Source: Rhodoferax sp. OV413 (GTDB taxonomy: Bacteria > Pseudomonadota > Gammaproteobacteria > Pseudomonadales > Pseudohongiellaceae). From it: 64,000 nucleotides of DNA. The notes beneath the pieces were generated by a model. It saw only the letters and a program-made list of their open reading frames with translations, ran no database searches and had not been told where the DNA came from. Below are positions 19,971-27,938 of this stretch, piece by piece. The position numbers and the translations under genes are program-made. Positions within the stretch are counted from its first letter, which is position 1, and every line of letters starts with the position of its first letter. The stretch is taken from assembly GCA_943330915.2 (NCBI GenBank), contig CALQJO020000002.1:25284-89283 (forward strand), given 5' to 3'.

Positions 19971-20999
19971 TTAACGCCAGCCAGCCCTGTCCATCAGGCG
20001 AACCGATTCGGCATTATGGGTACCCAGTTGTTCAAGAGCCAGTTCATCCGCTTTGAATTGGCCCCATCCCTGAAGAATTGCGCTGACCGGAACACCCGGA
20101 CGCACCGGGAACTCATTATTGGTTTCTGCGTACCAGGTTTGAGCCTCGTCACTGACCAGATATTCCAGTAGTTGAACTGCCTCTGTCCGGTTGGGTGCGT
20201 GCGCTGTGAGGCCGACGCCGCTGATATTGATATGAGCGCCTCTGTCAGCCTGATTCGGCCAGAACACTGCCACTTTGGAGGCTTGCTCACGCTGCTCTTC
20301 ATTGGTTGCGTTCATCATGCCAGCAAGGTAGTAGGTATTAACAATGGCCAACTGGCACTGGCCGATTGCAACCGCTGCTATCTGATCGCGGTCGCCGCCC
20401 TGTGGGTCCCGCGCAAAGTTGGCAACAAGCCCTCTTGCCCACTGTTCGGTGGCTTCCACACCGTGGTGACTGATCATGGCTGCGGTCATTGACTGGTTGT
20501 AGATGTTAGAGGAAGAGCGAACACAAATCTGGCCCCTCCACTTGGGATCCACCAGATCTTCGTAGGTTGACAGCTGAGCAGGATCAACACGGTCCTTGTC
20601 ATAGACCACCACACGGGCGCGCAGTGATACACCGAACCACTGCCCCTCTGAATCGCGGTATTGCGCAGGTATCTGGCTTTCCAGCACATCAGAATCAACG
20701 GATTGCAGCAGACCCAACTCTTTGGCACGCAACAGTCGGCCTACGTCCACCGTCAACAACAGGTCAGCCGGAGAATTAGCACCTTCAAGCTCCAGACGGG
20801 TGGTCAGTTCATCTGCCCCAGCGGTGATCAGGTTAACGGTGATGCCTGTCGCCGCGGTAAACCGGTCGAGAAGCGGCTTGATCAGGTTCTCTTCGCGGCC
20901 AGAATACACATTGACTTCGGCAGCCTGTGCAGCTGCACTGACGAACAAACCGGCTGACAGCGCAGACACGGCAAACATAGACAACAGCAACTTTTTCAT
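19971..20999 (-). CDS. fbpA: Ferric iron ABC transporter, periplasmic binding protein
   Basis: 342 residues from the ATG at 20999, preceded by ccaggag. The signal peptide is KKLLLSMFAVSALSAGLFVSAAAQA. The mature protein starts AEVNVYSGREENLIKPLLD, the usual FbpA/IdiA/FutA start. The C-terminal half has the conserved region IVNTYYLAGM with the paired tyrosines that coordinate iron in this family. It binds Fe3+ in the periplasm and hands it to FbpBC. The promoter overlaps a Fur-like box (21041-21055). Confidence 0.94.
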   Translation of the reverse strand: MKKLLLSMFAVSALSAGLFVSAAAQAAEVNVYSGREENLIKPLLDRFTAATGITVNLITAGADELTTRLELEGANSPADLLLTVDVGRLLRAKELGLLQSVDSDVLESQIPAQYRDSEGQWFGVSLRARVVVYDKDRVDPAQLSTYEDLVDPKWRGQICVRSSSNIYNQSMTAAMISHHGVEATEQWARGLVANFARDPQGGDRDQIAAVAIGQCQLAIVNTYYLAGMMNATNEEQREQASKVAVFWPNQADRGAHINISGVGLTAHAPNRTEAVQLLEYLVSDEAQTWYAETNNEFPVRPGVPVSAILQGWGQFKADELALEQLGTHNAESVRLMDRAGWR

Positions 21000-21039
21000 A
21001 CCCGACTCCTGGTCCAAGGGAAAGCTCAGAACAGGGGGA

Positions 21040-21068
21040 ATGATAATTACTCTCATTTATGTTTGCAA
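21040..21068 (-). promoter_or_regulatory. fbpABC promoter overlapped by a Fur box
   Basis: On the minus strand TTGCAA (21068-21063) lies exactly 17 nt from TATCAT (21045-21040). Positions 21041-21055 read TGATAAT-T-ACTCTCA, matching the 7-1-7 Fur consensus TGATAATnATTATCA at 12 of 14 half-site positions. Fe2+-Fur bound here would cover the spacer and the -10 element and block RNA polymerase, the classic arrangement for iron-repressed uptake genes. Confidence 0.8.
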
Positions 21069-21103
21069 TCAGTATTTGATTGACTCACTTGCGTCAGATC
21101 AAA

Positions 21104-22174
21104 CTATTGACTGGCAGCATCTGCCTCCGCACGCCGCTCTCCCGCCAGAATTCCAGGCAATCCATAATTACCCTCGTGGCAGGCATACTCATAAATGCGA
21201 GAGTCACTGGCATTTAAACTCATCTCACCACGCCAGGTTTGTGTGTAGTAAACCGGATCGCTGACTTCGAATTCGTAATAAATCTGATCGGCTGACCAGC
21301 GAGTGAAACGTTCTATGATTTTGCCCTGATCCGACAATGGAATTTGCCCGCCGCCCGCCTGTTGCGGATGCAGGCTGACCGTTTCCACCACCAGAGTGTC
21401 TCCCTCCCACCAGGCGATTGAATCACCCAGCCATTGCTTAAGTTCGCGCGGACGGTGTTGCCCATCAATAGGAATGATCCGTGCGTCTTGATTCATCTCC
21501 ACCATAATCATCAAATAATCTGCCGTCTGTACGATCTGGTAGTGATTGTTATACAGCACGTTGAGCATAGCCGGACCACCTGTGCCTCCAAAACCAATCA
21601 GACAACGCTCACCCAGTGAACGGCCTTCCGGGCCATCATTGCTGCTGAACAACTCACGGTATTCCCGGCGCAACGCCTGCCCCTGTTCTGAGTAAGGAAT
21701 GCGACCGGTGTCGGGCTCAACCACCCAAGAGGTCCGGTACTCGCCTTTAACCCGCCCAAAACTGGTGCCAGGATCAATCCAGAATGCGTTATAACCACGC
21801 CCCATACCCAGATCAGATCCATCCAGCAATTCGCCCTGTTGCAGATTGTCATCGGTGGCCAGACGCACATTCTGCGGGTGCTGAGCGGTAACACTTTCAA
21901 GCTCTTCCGGCGGAATCACCAACGATGGGTATTGCGGGGAGCGCTGCAGATCGGTGATCGATGCATTGCTCCAGATGCCTTGAAAGTCAGGCTTGCCATC
22001 GGGCGTGCGCGGAGGCTGATAGCCTGGCTCTTGGGCCAGCGCGGTCAAAGGAGCACCAAGAATCCCGAGCGCCAGGACAAGTGAGGGGAGCATGCTCTGG
22101 GCATACAGACGGCGCATGCCGATCAAGTTGCCCGATCCTGAATGAGTGTGTACTTTGCCGGCAACGCTTCTCAT
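21104..22174 (-). CDS. Secreted TPDGKPD-family protein (large paralogue)
   Basis: 356 residues. A hydrophobic signal (MLPSLVLALGILGAPLTALAQ) ends near residue 48. The mature start PRTPDGKPDFQGIWSN is the hallmark of a large family of secreted proteins in marine gammaproteobacteria and acidobacteria, whose function I do not know. The core contains the conserved region DARIIPIDGQHRP, then SIAWWEGDTLVVETVSL and a late ERFTRWSADQIYYEFEV strand pair. The start at 22174 has an agagg site; a later ATG at 22117 would also leave a good signal peptide. A shorter paralogue lies at 25.7-26.6 kb. Confidence 0.75.
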   Translation of the reverse strand: MRSVAGKVHTHSGSGNLIGMRRLYAQSMLPSLVLALGILGAPLTALAQEPGYQPPRTPDGKPDFQGIWSNASITDLQRSPQYPSLVIPPEELESVTAQHPQNVRLATDDNLQQGELLDGSDLGMGRGYNAFWIDPGTSFGRVKGEYRTSWVVEPDTGRIPYSEQGQALRREYRELFSSNDGPEGRSLGERCLIGFGGTGGPAMLNVLYNNHYQIVQTADYLMIMVEMNQDARIIPIDGQHRPRELKQWLGDSIAWWEGDTLVVETVSLHPQQAGGGQIPLSDQGKIIERFTRWSADQIYYEFEVSDPVYYTQTWRGEMSLNASDSRIYEYACHEGNYGLPGILAGERRAEADAASQ

Positions 22175-22411
22175 GACCCTGAATCCTCTTTATTAATTAT
22201 TGTTTTGGAGCACGCGGAAAACTAAACCACTGCGACATCTTTATCAAGTCGCACCCACTGCCAGACTTAAAATTACAAATGCGACCATACGACTGATAGC
22301 GCACCATGAACAGCGGTTGATGCCCTGCAACCCATGCGCGTATCATGAGTCGGCATAACTCGTTACCCAGACAGATTTTTTGTATCGTGTTTCACTTCAG
22401 GAATCCAGAAC

Positions 22412-22939
22412 ATGTTGGTAAGTCGGTTCGTATTGCGCGCGTTTTGTCTCACATTGGCAACCTCCGTCGGGCTTGTCGGATGTACGCAGGAATCACCGGA
22501 GCCGACTGCAGCAACAGAAGCAGAGGCATCCATCTATAACCTGACCATGGATACCACCGAATTTATGGCGCATGTGCTGGAGCCAATGGCTGATGTGTTA
22601 TGGAAATCTGCCGGCTGGATTCTGGATGAAAACGAAGGCTATTACGAACTGTATCCCACCGATGACGAGAGCTGGCTGAATGTTCATAACCATGGCGCCA
22701 TGATTGTAGAAGCAGGCAACTTGATGTTGTTACCCGGCCGAACTCAGGATGGCGCATGGACAACCTATGCGCAAGCAACCAGTGAGGTCGGCCTCCGGAT
22801 CATGAGCGCAGCTGACGCACAGAATAATGAGGATCTGTTTCAGGCGGGCGCACAGCTTTACAGTGTCTGCACAGCCTGTCATCAAGCGTACAATCCTGAA
22901 ATCCTGACACGATTTACACCCGGCGGCCTGACTGAGTAA
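22412..22939 (+). CDS. Cytochrome c'-like lipoprotein
   Basis: 175 residues. The signal ends in the lipobox GLVGC (Cys about residue 24). Near the C-terminus is a single haem-binding CTACH (CxxCH, about residues 154-158), the position found in class II cytochromes c (cytochrome c' and c-556), whose four-helix bundle ends with the haem motif. The mature protein would sit on the periplasmic side, attached to a membrane by lipid. AGGAA precedes the ATG. It heads a rightward group with the HupE/UreJ gene 32 nt downstream. Confidence 0.75.
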   Translation: MLVSRFVLRAFCLTLATSVGLVGCTQESPEPTAATEAEASIYNLTMDTTEFMAHVLEPMADVLWKSAGWILDENEGYYELYPTDDESWLNVHNHGAMIVEAGNLMLLPGRTQDGAWTTYAQATSEVGLRIMSAADAQNNEDLFQAGAQLYSVCTACHQAYNPEILTRFTPGGLTE

Positions 22940-22971
22940 TCGTTCAGACTGTCCGAACGGAGAGAAAAATC

Positions 22972-23664
22972 ATGTTGAACCGTCAACAAATGTTGCATGG
23001 CGCTTTGTGCGTGACGTCACTGCTGCCTGTGACGGCCATTGCTCATAGTATTGCTGGCGGCGATGCTAACTTTGTGACCTCCAATGCCGGTGCCGCCGTA
23101 GGACCATTCATCTATCTTGGTGCCAAACACATGGTCACCGGATATGATCATTTGCTGTTTCTGGCCGGCGTTGTGTTTTTTTTGAGCAGACCCTGGCACA
23201 TTGTGCAGTATGTTTCGCTGTTTGCACTGGGGCACAGCCTGACGCTTTTAGCAGGAGTGCTGACCAATATCAGCATTAACGCCTACCTGATTGATGCCAT
23301 TATTGGATTGTCGGTAGTGTACAAAGCCCTTGAAAACATGGGCGCGTTTAACTCGCTGGGACGATGGCGCCCAGATACGCGCTGGGCAGTTTTTGTATTC
23401 GGCTTGTTCCACGGACTTGGATTATCGGCTAGTCTGCAGGAATTGAATTTGCATCCTGACGGTCTCCTGATCAACCTGATCAGCTTCAATGTGGGTGTTG
23501 AGCTGGGTCAGTTAACCGCACTCAGTATGATCGTCATCGGCTTCAGCCTGTGGCGCCGCCATCCCGGTTTTCAGAGCATGGCCTTTACCAGCAATGCCGT
23601 ACTTATGATGGCTGGTTTCACGCTGATGATGTATCAGTTGACCGCCTGGCTTTTAAACGCCTGA
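22972..23664 (+). CDS. HupE/UreJ family membrane protein
   Basis: 230 residues with a signal-like N-terminus and about six hydrophobic helices. The diagnostic stretch GAKHMVTGYDHLLFLAGVVF with its histidines, LFALGHSLTLL and the later FGLFHGLGLS are characteristic of HupE/UreJ proteins (family 2). Members are thought to carry Ni2+, but this branch sits away from hydrogenase or urease genes and its substrate is unknown. GGAGAG precedes the start. It forms a group with the downstream membrane-anchored protein. Confidence 0.8.
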   Translation: MLNRQQMLHGALCVTSLLPVTAIAHSIAGGDANFVTSNAGAAVGPFIYLGAKHMVTGYDHLLFLAGVVFFLSRPWHIVQYVSLFALGHSLTLLAGVLTNISINAYLIDAIIGLSVVYKALENMGAFNSLGRWRPDTRWAVFVFGLFHGLGLSASLQELNLHPDGLLINLISFNVGVELGQLTALSMIVIGFSLWRRHPGFQSMAFTSNAVLMMAGFTLMMYQLTAWLLNA

Positions 23665-23713
23665 CATAAGGAAGCCCTGCGGACGCACACAGATCACTTG
23701 ATGGAGGCTAATG

Positions 23714-24274
23714 ATGAGCGAAGAACAGAATCCCGCAAACAATCAACGTAACCTGGCAGTCGCCATCAGCGCAGCGCTGGTTGCAGGAGCGGCAATTTTT
23801 ACCGCAATCATTCTGCCAGCAGAATTCGGCAGAGATCCGCTGGGAACCGGAAGCTTATTGGGTTTAAGCGGCATGACACAAACCACCGCGGACGCTTTGC
23901 ACCCGCAGCTGGAATTTCATAAGAACGATGAAGTCGAGTTTCTACTAGAGCCGTTCCAGTCACTTGAGTACAAGTATCTAATGGATATGGGTCAGGCCAT
24001 TGTGTTCAGCTGGTCTGCGGATGGTGAACTGTATGTTGATCTGCACGCCGAAAACCTAACCGTCGAGGATGCAGAGGAGACCTATCTGCAGGGCGTCGTC
24101 TCCCAACAAATGGGCGTTTACGAAGCCGCCTTTAATGGCATGCACGGTTGGTTCTGGGAAAACCGCGGCTTTGAGACCGTTACTCTACGACTGAAAACAT
24201 CAGGTTTCTTTGTGAATACCACGGAATATCGGGGCGGTGGCACCAGCGACCGATCCCCCCCGCCCGTCTTGTAA
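23714..24274 (+). CDS. Membrane-anchored periplasmic protein paired with HupE/UreJ
   Basis: 186 residues. There is one N-terminal transmembrane helix (LAVAISAALVAGAAIFTAII, about residues 14-33) and a soluble domain predicted outside the cytoplasm. I take the second of two adjacent ATGs because GGAGG (23703-23707) is then 6 nt away. Proteins of this type recur next to HupE/UreJ family 2 genes, which suggests a joint role, perhaps metal delivery. The domain has Trp-rich GMHGWFWENRGFETVTL and no known catalytic motif. Confidence 0.65.
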   Translation: MSEEQNPANNQRNLAVAISAALVAGAAIFTAIILPAEFGRDPLGTGSLLGLSGMTQTTADALHPQLEFHKNDEVEFLLEPFQSLEYKYLMDMGQAIVFSWSADGELYVDLHAENLTVEDAEETYLQGVVSQQMGVYEAAFNGMHGWFWENRGFETVTLRLKTSGFFVNTTEYRGGGTSDRSPPPVL

Positions 24275-24284
24275 GGCATGCGGT

Positions 24285-24755
24285 TTACCGAGTTGCCATG
24301 TGGCAATTCTCACAGGACTCATATAAAGCATTGTTCAGTTCTTCCAGCGCGGCCAGATCTTTGGTCTGCGCCGCCTTGTAAGCAGCCACCGCCGCATTGC
24401 GCATCAACAGGCTGTCACGCACCCATTGTTCCTGAGCTTGGACATAACCTGGAATTAACAAGAGATTGGCAGACTCAGCAAGCATCAAGGTCTGACTCTC
24501 CAGTCGTCGCCAGTCCTCACCTGTTTGTGGCGGGGTCCGTGCGACATAAAAAACAGCATCTGAGCTTGGCTGCACAATGCGGGTCATCAACTCCGACAGG
24601 TTTGTTGTTGCCTGCGGCGAGGCTGAGTCTGAGTCTGCGGCTGATACCAGTGTCGTAGCCATCACGACTCCTAGCACAACAGCAATCCCAAATGATGGGG
24701 ATCTCCGAATGACTGTTAACACCCTTGCAACGGAAAGACTGCTTTGATTGACCAT
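24285..24755 (-). CDS. Cytochrome c'-like periplasmic protein
   Basis: 156 residues from the ATG at 24755 (GAGGG 5 nt upstream; an ATG at 24776 would put that site inside the coding region). The signal is IAVVLGVVMATTLVSA, and the haem motif CENCH lies five residues from the end of the protein. The layout is that of class II cytochromes c. It has the same helix content and AESANLLLIPG segment as the lipoprotein at 22412 (VEAGNLMLLPG), so the two are paralogues in opposite orientation around the HupE pair. Confidence 0.72.
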   Translation of the reverse strand: MVNQSSLSVARVLTVIRRSPSFGIAVVLGVVMATTLVSAADSDSASPQATTNLSELMTRIVQPSSDAVFYVARTPPQTGEDWRRLESQTLMLAESANLLLIPGYVQAQEQWVRDSLLMRNAAVAAYKAAQTKDLAALEELNNALYESCENCHMATR

Positions 24756-24807
24756 AGTGCCCTCTGATTTAAACAAACAGGTTTAAATCCTTAAAAGTTA
24801 CCACATA

Positions 24808-24849
24808 AAAAAAGCGCCTGATTGACCATGATCAACCAAGCGCTTTTTT
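24808..24849. terminator. Bidirectional rho-independent terminator
   Basis: AAAAAAGCGC (24808-24817) and GCGCTTTTTT (24840-24849) are perfectly complementary with a 22-nt loop that can itself pair (TTGA with TCAA). Because the arms are A- and T-rich, it can end transcription in both directions. It lies downstream of the leftward DUF6152 gene and upstream of the cytochrome gene. Confidence 0.8.
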
Positions 24850-24909
24850 ATAGATCGGGTTTAAAAATACTCCTCAGGCCTCTGCCAACGCAAGAAACCT
24901 GATCAGGTA

Positions 24910-25359
24910 TTAGTTGGCATCCGTATCAGCACCATCTTCTGGCGCGCCGATACCTGATGAACCCATAAACAGTTTGCGACCGTCCGGGAAAGTAATATCT
25001 CGGCCGTTTGCACGACAAGCTGGTGTACACAGACGGTCTTTGCTCTGGTAACCGGTTACAACAATCTCGGTACCAATTTCAAGAGAACCCCGGTTGATAC
25101 CACGACGCAGCAATGTGTTGGGTGTACCACCTTCTGCCATCCAGATCTGCTCTGAGCCATCTTCGTTGGTGTGACGTAGGTGAATCCAGGAGTGCGGGTT
25201 AATCCACTCTACACGTGTGATCGGTCCACGCAATGCGACTGGCAGGTTGGCATCAAACTCAGCGGAAAACGCGTGGTGAGCGGTTGCCGGTGATTGCATT
25301 CCTATGGCAGCGATGCCACCTACCACTGCGACTGCAGCTACAAGCAATTTCATTTTCAT
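24910..25359 (-). CDS. DUF6152 family secreted protein
   Basis: 149 residues from the ATG at 25359 (GGGGA 6 nt upstream). The signal peptide MKMKLLVAAVAVVGGIAA continues to a cut near TAHHAFSAEFD. The mature domain holds the DUF6152 features AHHAFSAEFD, ITRVEWINPHSWIH and EMGTEI-like GTEIVVTGYQSKD, plus two cysteines (CTPAC). The function is unknown; in related genomes it accompanies TPDGKPD-type secreted proteins, as it does here. Confidence 0.75.
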   Translation of the reverse strand: MKMKLLVAAVAVVGGIAAIGMQSPATAHHAFSAEFDANLPVALRGPITRVEWINPHSWIHLRHTNEDGSEQIWMAEGGTPNTLLRRGINRGSLEIGTEIVVTGYQSKDRLCTPACRANGRDITFPDGRKLFMGSSGIGAPEDGADTDAN

Positions 25360-25717
25360 ACAATTTCCCCTGTTCAATTAGCTATTCTGAGTACGATTCT
25401 ACACCAGGTATCAGGCCTCAACCAACGCGGATTTGGTCTGCCTGACGACCATCACCGTTGTCTTGTCTCATTATTCGGTGTCAGCCTTAACATTGTCTTA
25501 ACGTAGCGGACTTATCCTGTCACGGAGAACCAGATGCAGGCCTGCTGCGCCAGCGCACATGTCTTTGACCAGCCGCCTTCAAACGTCTCTTGTTTTATAC
25601 ATCCTTACTACTGCAACTGCCCTGCTGCAAGAGTGTGTGCAGCATCTTTCACACATTCTGTGGATTTGCTGATCCGTCATAAGTTTTGATCAACAAACCC
25701 CAACCGTGTGAAAGTTT
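25360..25717. other. Intergenic stretch with a long-range 9-bp inverted repeat
   Basis: CTTTCACAC (25646-25654) and GTGTGAAAG (25707-25715) are perfect inverted copies separated by 52 nt, immediately after the stop of the leftward gene at 25718. They could close a 3'-end hairpin on its transcript. The promoter of the DUF6152 gene must also lie here, but I see no convincing hexamer pair. Confidence 0.4.
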
Positions 25718-26647
25718 TCAGAACGGCATTGTCATTCCTTCAAGCGGCTGTCCCTTACGGAAGCGACCAAACAGCAGTTCTTCCACGAACTCTACGCACT
25801 TGAATTGGGGCAGTTCGAAGTCTTTTTCAAGTCTTCGGTACAAAGGCATGCTGATGGTCCATGGCTCAGTATAGAGCTGTGGATCAACAATCGTTGCTGT
25901 ATATTCAATGGTGTTCTTGTCGATCATGGTGTAACGCTCAGTGACCTTGGACTCCCATGAGCGATAGTTACCAGCACGGTCATACCAGGACTGGTCAATC
26001 AGACCGCTGACTTCAACAACAAATGTGTCACCATCCCAAGTACCGTGTGACTGGCCCATCCAGGAATCGATAGGAGCTTCGCCCGGATCTTCCAGATAAA
26101 TGTTGCGCACCGCGCCTGCAAATGAGTAAGCAATAAAAAATGCACTGTTGCTCTGGAATATCTGCAAAGGATGCGGCATGTACGTTGCGCGAGGCACGCC
26201 TGGCATAAAACATTTTACTTCAGGATCACGTTCCAGCCACATCTCGCGATTCTCATCACGGCGCGCAAGCGCTTCCGGCTTGTAAGGAATGTATCCGTTA
26301 TTGGTGGTGATTACACCCTGACTGGCTGGCACAGCACCCACAGCACCAAAGGCTACAACCTGAGGAGCCGGAACCGGCACAAAGTCACCCGGAACCATAG
26401 CAAACGCAGACTTTGGTGCCGCTGGTTCCAGATTGTTATTGGCTGTTGTCAATACCTGCCAGATTCCGTTTAAGTCCGGCTTGCCATCAGGCGTTCTTGG
26501 AATCGCGGCAGCAGTAACTGACTGAGCTTCTGCGCCGGGCGCTGCCATGCTGCTGGTAGATGTTTGAGTGTCGCTGGGTGAGCAGGCCATGACGCCGAGT
26601 GTCGTCAAAGCAGTTATTAGTGTTAGTTTTCTGAACCCGTTTGGCAT
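25718..26647 (-). CDS. TPDGKPD-family lipoprotein (short paralogue)
   Basis: 309 residues. I take the ATG at 26647, 11 nt after GGGGAGG; a GTG at 26659 touches that site and cannot be used. The signal ends in lipobox GVMAC. The mature protein has IPRTPDGKPDLNGIWQV and PHPLQIFQSNSAFFIAYSF, then the pair DGDTFVVEVSGL / YTMIDKNTIEYTATI. The shared first motif and strand order make it a paralogue of the protein at 21104-22174. Its function is unknown. Confidence 0.72.
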   Translation of the reverse strand: MPNGFRKLTLITALTTLGVMACSPSDTQTSTSSMAAPGAEAQSVTAAAIPRTPDGKPDLNGIWQVLTTANNNLEPAAPKSAFAMVPGDFVPVPAPQVVAFGAVGAVPASQGVITTNNGYIPYKPEALARRDENREMWLERDPEVKCFMPGVPRATYMPHPLQIFQSNSAFFIAYSFAGAVRNIYLEDPGEAPIDSWMGQSHGTWDGDTFVVEVSGLIDQSWYDRAGNYRSWESKVTERYTMIDKNTIEYTATIVDPQLYTEPWTISMPLYRRLEKDFELPQFKCVEFVEELLFGRFRKGQPLEGMTMPF

Positions 26648-26720
26648 GTTGTTATGCACCTCCCCTTGTTGTCTGGCGATATAAACACTTCATTTTTTAA
26701 GTGTCAAGCCCATTAAGGCT

Positions 26721-26757
26721 GGCCGCTCGCCGGGAAGGCTGTCGAACGCGAGCGGCC
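26721..26757. terminator. GC-rich hairpin after a small secreted-protein gene
   Basis: GGCCGCTCGC (26721-26730) and GCGAGCGGCC (26748-26757) form a perfect 10-bp stem with a 17-nt loop, 10 nt after the stop of the leftward gene. No T-run follows on the minus strand, so it may end or protect the transcript without being a textbook terminator. Confidence 0.5.
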
Positions 26758-26766
26758 GTTGCAGAT

Positions 26767-27120
26767 TTACTTTTTTGTCGCGGTGAAATTGCCCTGACCC
26801 AGATCACCTAGGCTCAGCGTTCCTTTCAAGGTGCCGTCAGACTGCAGCTGCCCAACATATACAATCGCGCCCATATCCGTGGTTAGCGCGAACTCGAATG
26901 CGTTACCTTCAGCCTTGCCGGTAAAATCAGAGTTGCCCAACTGGCCGGTGTATTTGCCAGTAATGCCGCCATCAGCAGCCTGCTGCATCACAACGCCAGC
27001 ATTACCTGAGCCTGCACCGGGAATCTCAACTGCAAAATTCCAGTCACCGCTGACATCTGCAAAAGACAATTGAGCAAACAACAAAGCAGAACCCGCGATC
27101 AATAAACTTTTCTTAAACAT
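26767..27120 (-). CDS. Small secreted protein of unknown function
   Basis: 117 residues with AAGGGA 7 nt before the ATG. The signal is KKSLLIAGSALLFAQLSFA. The mature ~95 residues are short Gly-rich beta segments (DGGITGKYTGQLGNSDFTGK, then GTLKGTLSLGDLGQG), which suggests a small lipocalin-like or beta-sandwich fold. No cysteines and no catalytic motif are seen. Confidence 0.7.
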   Translation of the reverse strand: MFKKSLLIAGSALLFAQLSFADVSGDWNFAVEIPGAGSGNAGVVMQQAADGGITGKYTGQLGNSDFTGKAEGNAFEFALTTDMGAIVYVGQLQSDGTLKGTLSLGDLGQGNFTATKK

Positions 27121-27259
27121 TTTAATCCCTTGTCACAACGTGACCTTGTATAAACGTGAGTAAAAAGGTAACAGACTTTCCGGCAAACGTGTTGTTAAGA
27201 GGCCATAGTTCAGCGCGTAGCACCGTCAGATCGTCGCACAAGGCAGATTTTTAGCGCCT

Positions 27260-27931
27260 TTAGCGCGGTGGATCTGCGCGATGGGTGCTCGATCCATTCA
27301 CCCGGAACCAGCCGGCAATGCTGTAGCGGTCGCACAAGGCAGGGGCAACCTCATGAGGCACTTCTTCACTCAGAAATAAAACAACTGTGCCGTAATGTGG
27401 TTGAACAATGGCGACCGGATCTGCCGACGAATCCTCATAGATCAGCAGTTCACCCCCGTCCGCGTCTTGCCAGCCCGGATTCAGATAAGCGACCAGTGAT
27501 ACCAACCGGTCAGCGCCAAGCCCGGAATTATTTTGTTTAAAAGCATCCACATGTTTCTTGTAAAAAGCGCCCGGGGCATAGTGGGCAAAGTGCGACTCAA
27601 ACGAGAACAAACCCATAAACAGGCGTTGATTAAGATACATCTGCAAACGGGAGCACCAAGCTAACCACTCGCGCTCCGCCTCAGTCACACCTTCTATCCA
27701 CGAGATCTGATCACGCCGCACCCACTCATCGAGCTTATGACCGGCACGGCGACCAATGCCTGCCGCCGCAAAGTCGGTCTGATTCATCTCTCTGACCTGA
27801 GCCGACAAGGCTGCTGATAATGCCGGCGGCAAAGCGCTTTCAATTACCACGAAGGCGTGTTGTTGCAGCACCCGTACACACTGTTCAAAACAAACTTGTT
27901 CATCGCTGGCCGCGCTGGTCTGATCAATCAC
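27260..27931 (-). CDS. 2-oxoglutarate/Fe(II)-dependent oxygenase, prolyl-4-hydroxylase type
   Basis: 223 residues. The iron triad is visible as HVD in YKKHVDAFKQ (about residue 127) and the distal histidine in EEVPHEV, with the 2-oxoglutarate arginine in YSIAGWFR. This is the SM-20/P4H alpha-like fold; bacterial substrates include ribosomal proteins and EF-Tu. The GTG start at 27931 has GGAG 10 nt upstream, inside the end of the preceding membrane-protein gene 7 nt away, so the two are cotranscribed. Confidence 0.85.
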   Translation of the reverse strand: MIDQTSAASDEQVCFEQCVRVLQQHAFVVIESALPPALSAALSAQVREMNQTDFAAAGIGRRAGHKLDEWVRRDQISWIEGVTEAEREWLAWCSRLQMYLNQRLFMGLFSFESHFAHYAPGAFYKKHVDAFKQNNSGLGADRLVSLVAYLNPGWQDADGGELLIYEDSSADPVAIVQPHYGTVVLFLSEEVPHEVAPALCDRYSIAGWFRVNGSSTHRADPPR

Positions 27932-27938
27932 CGTCAGA

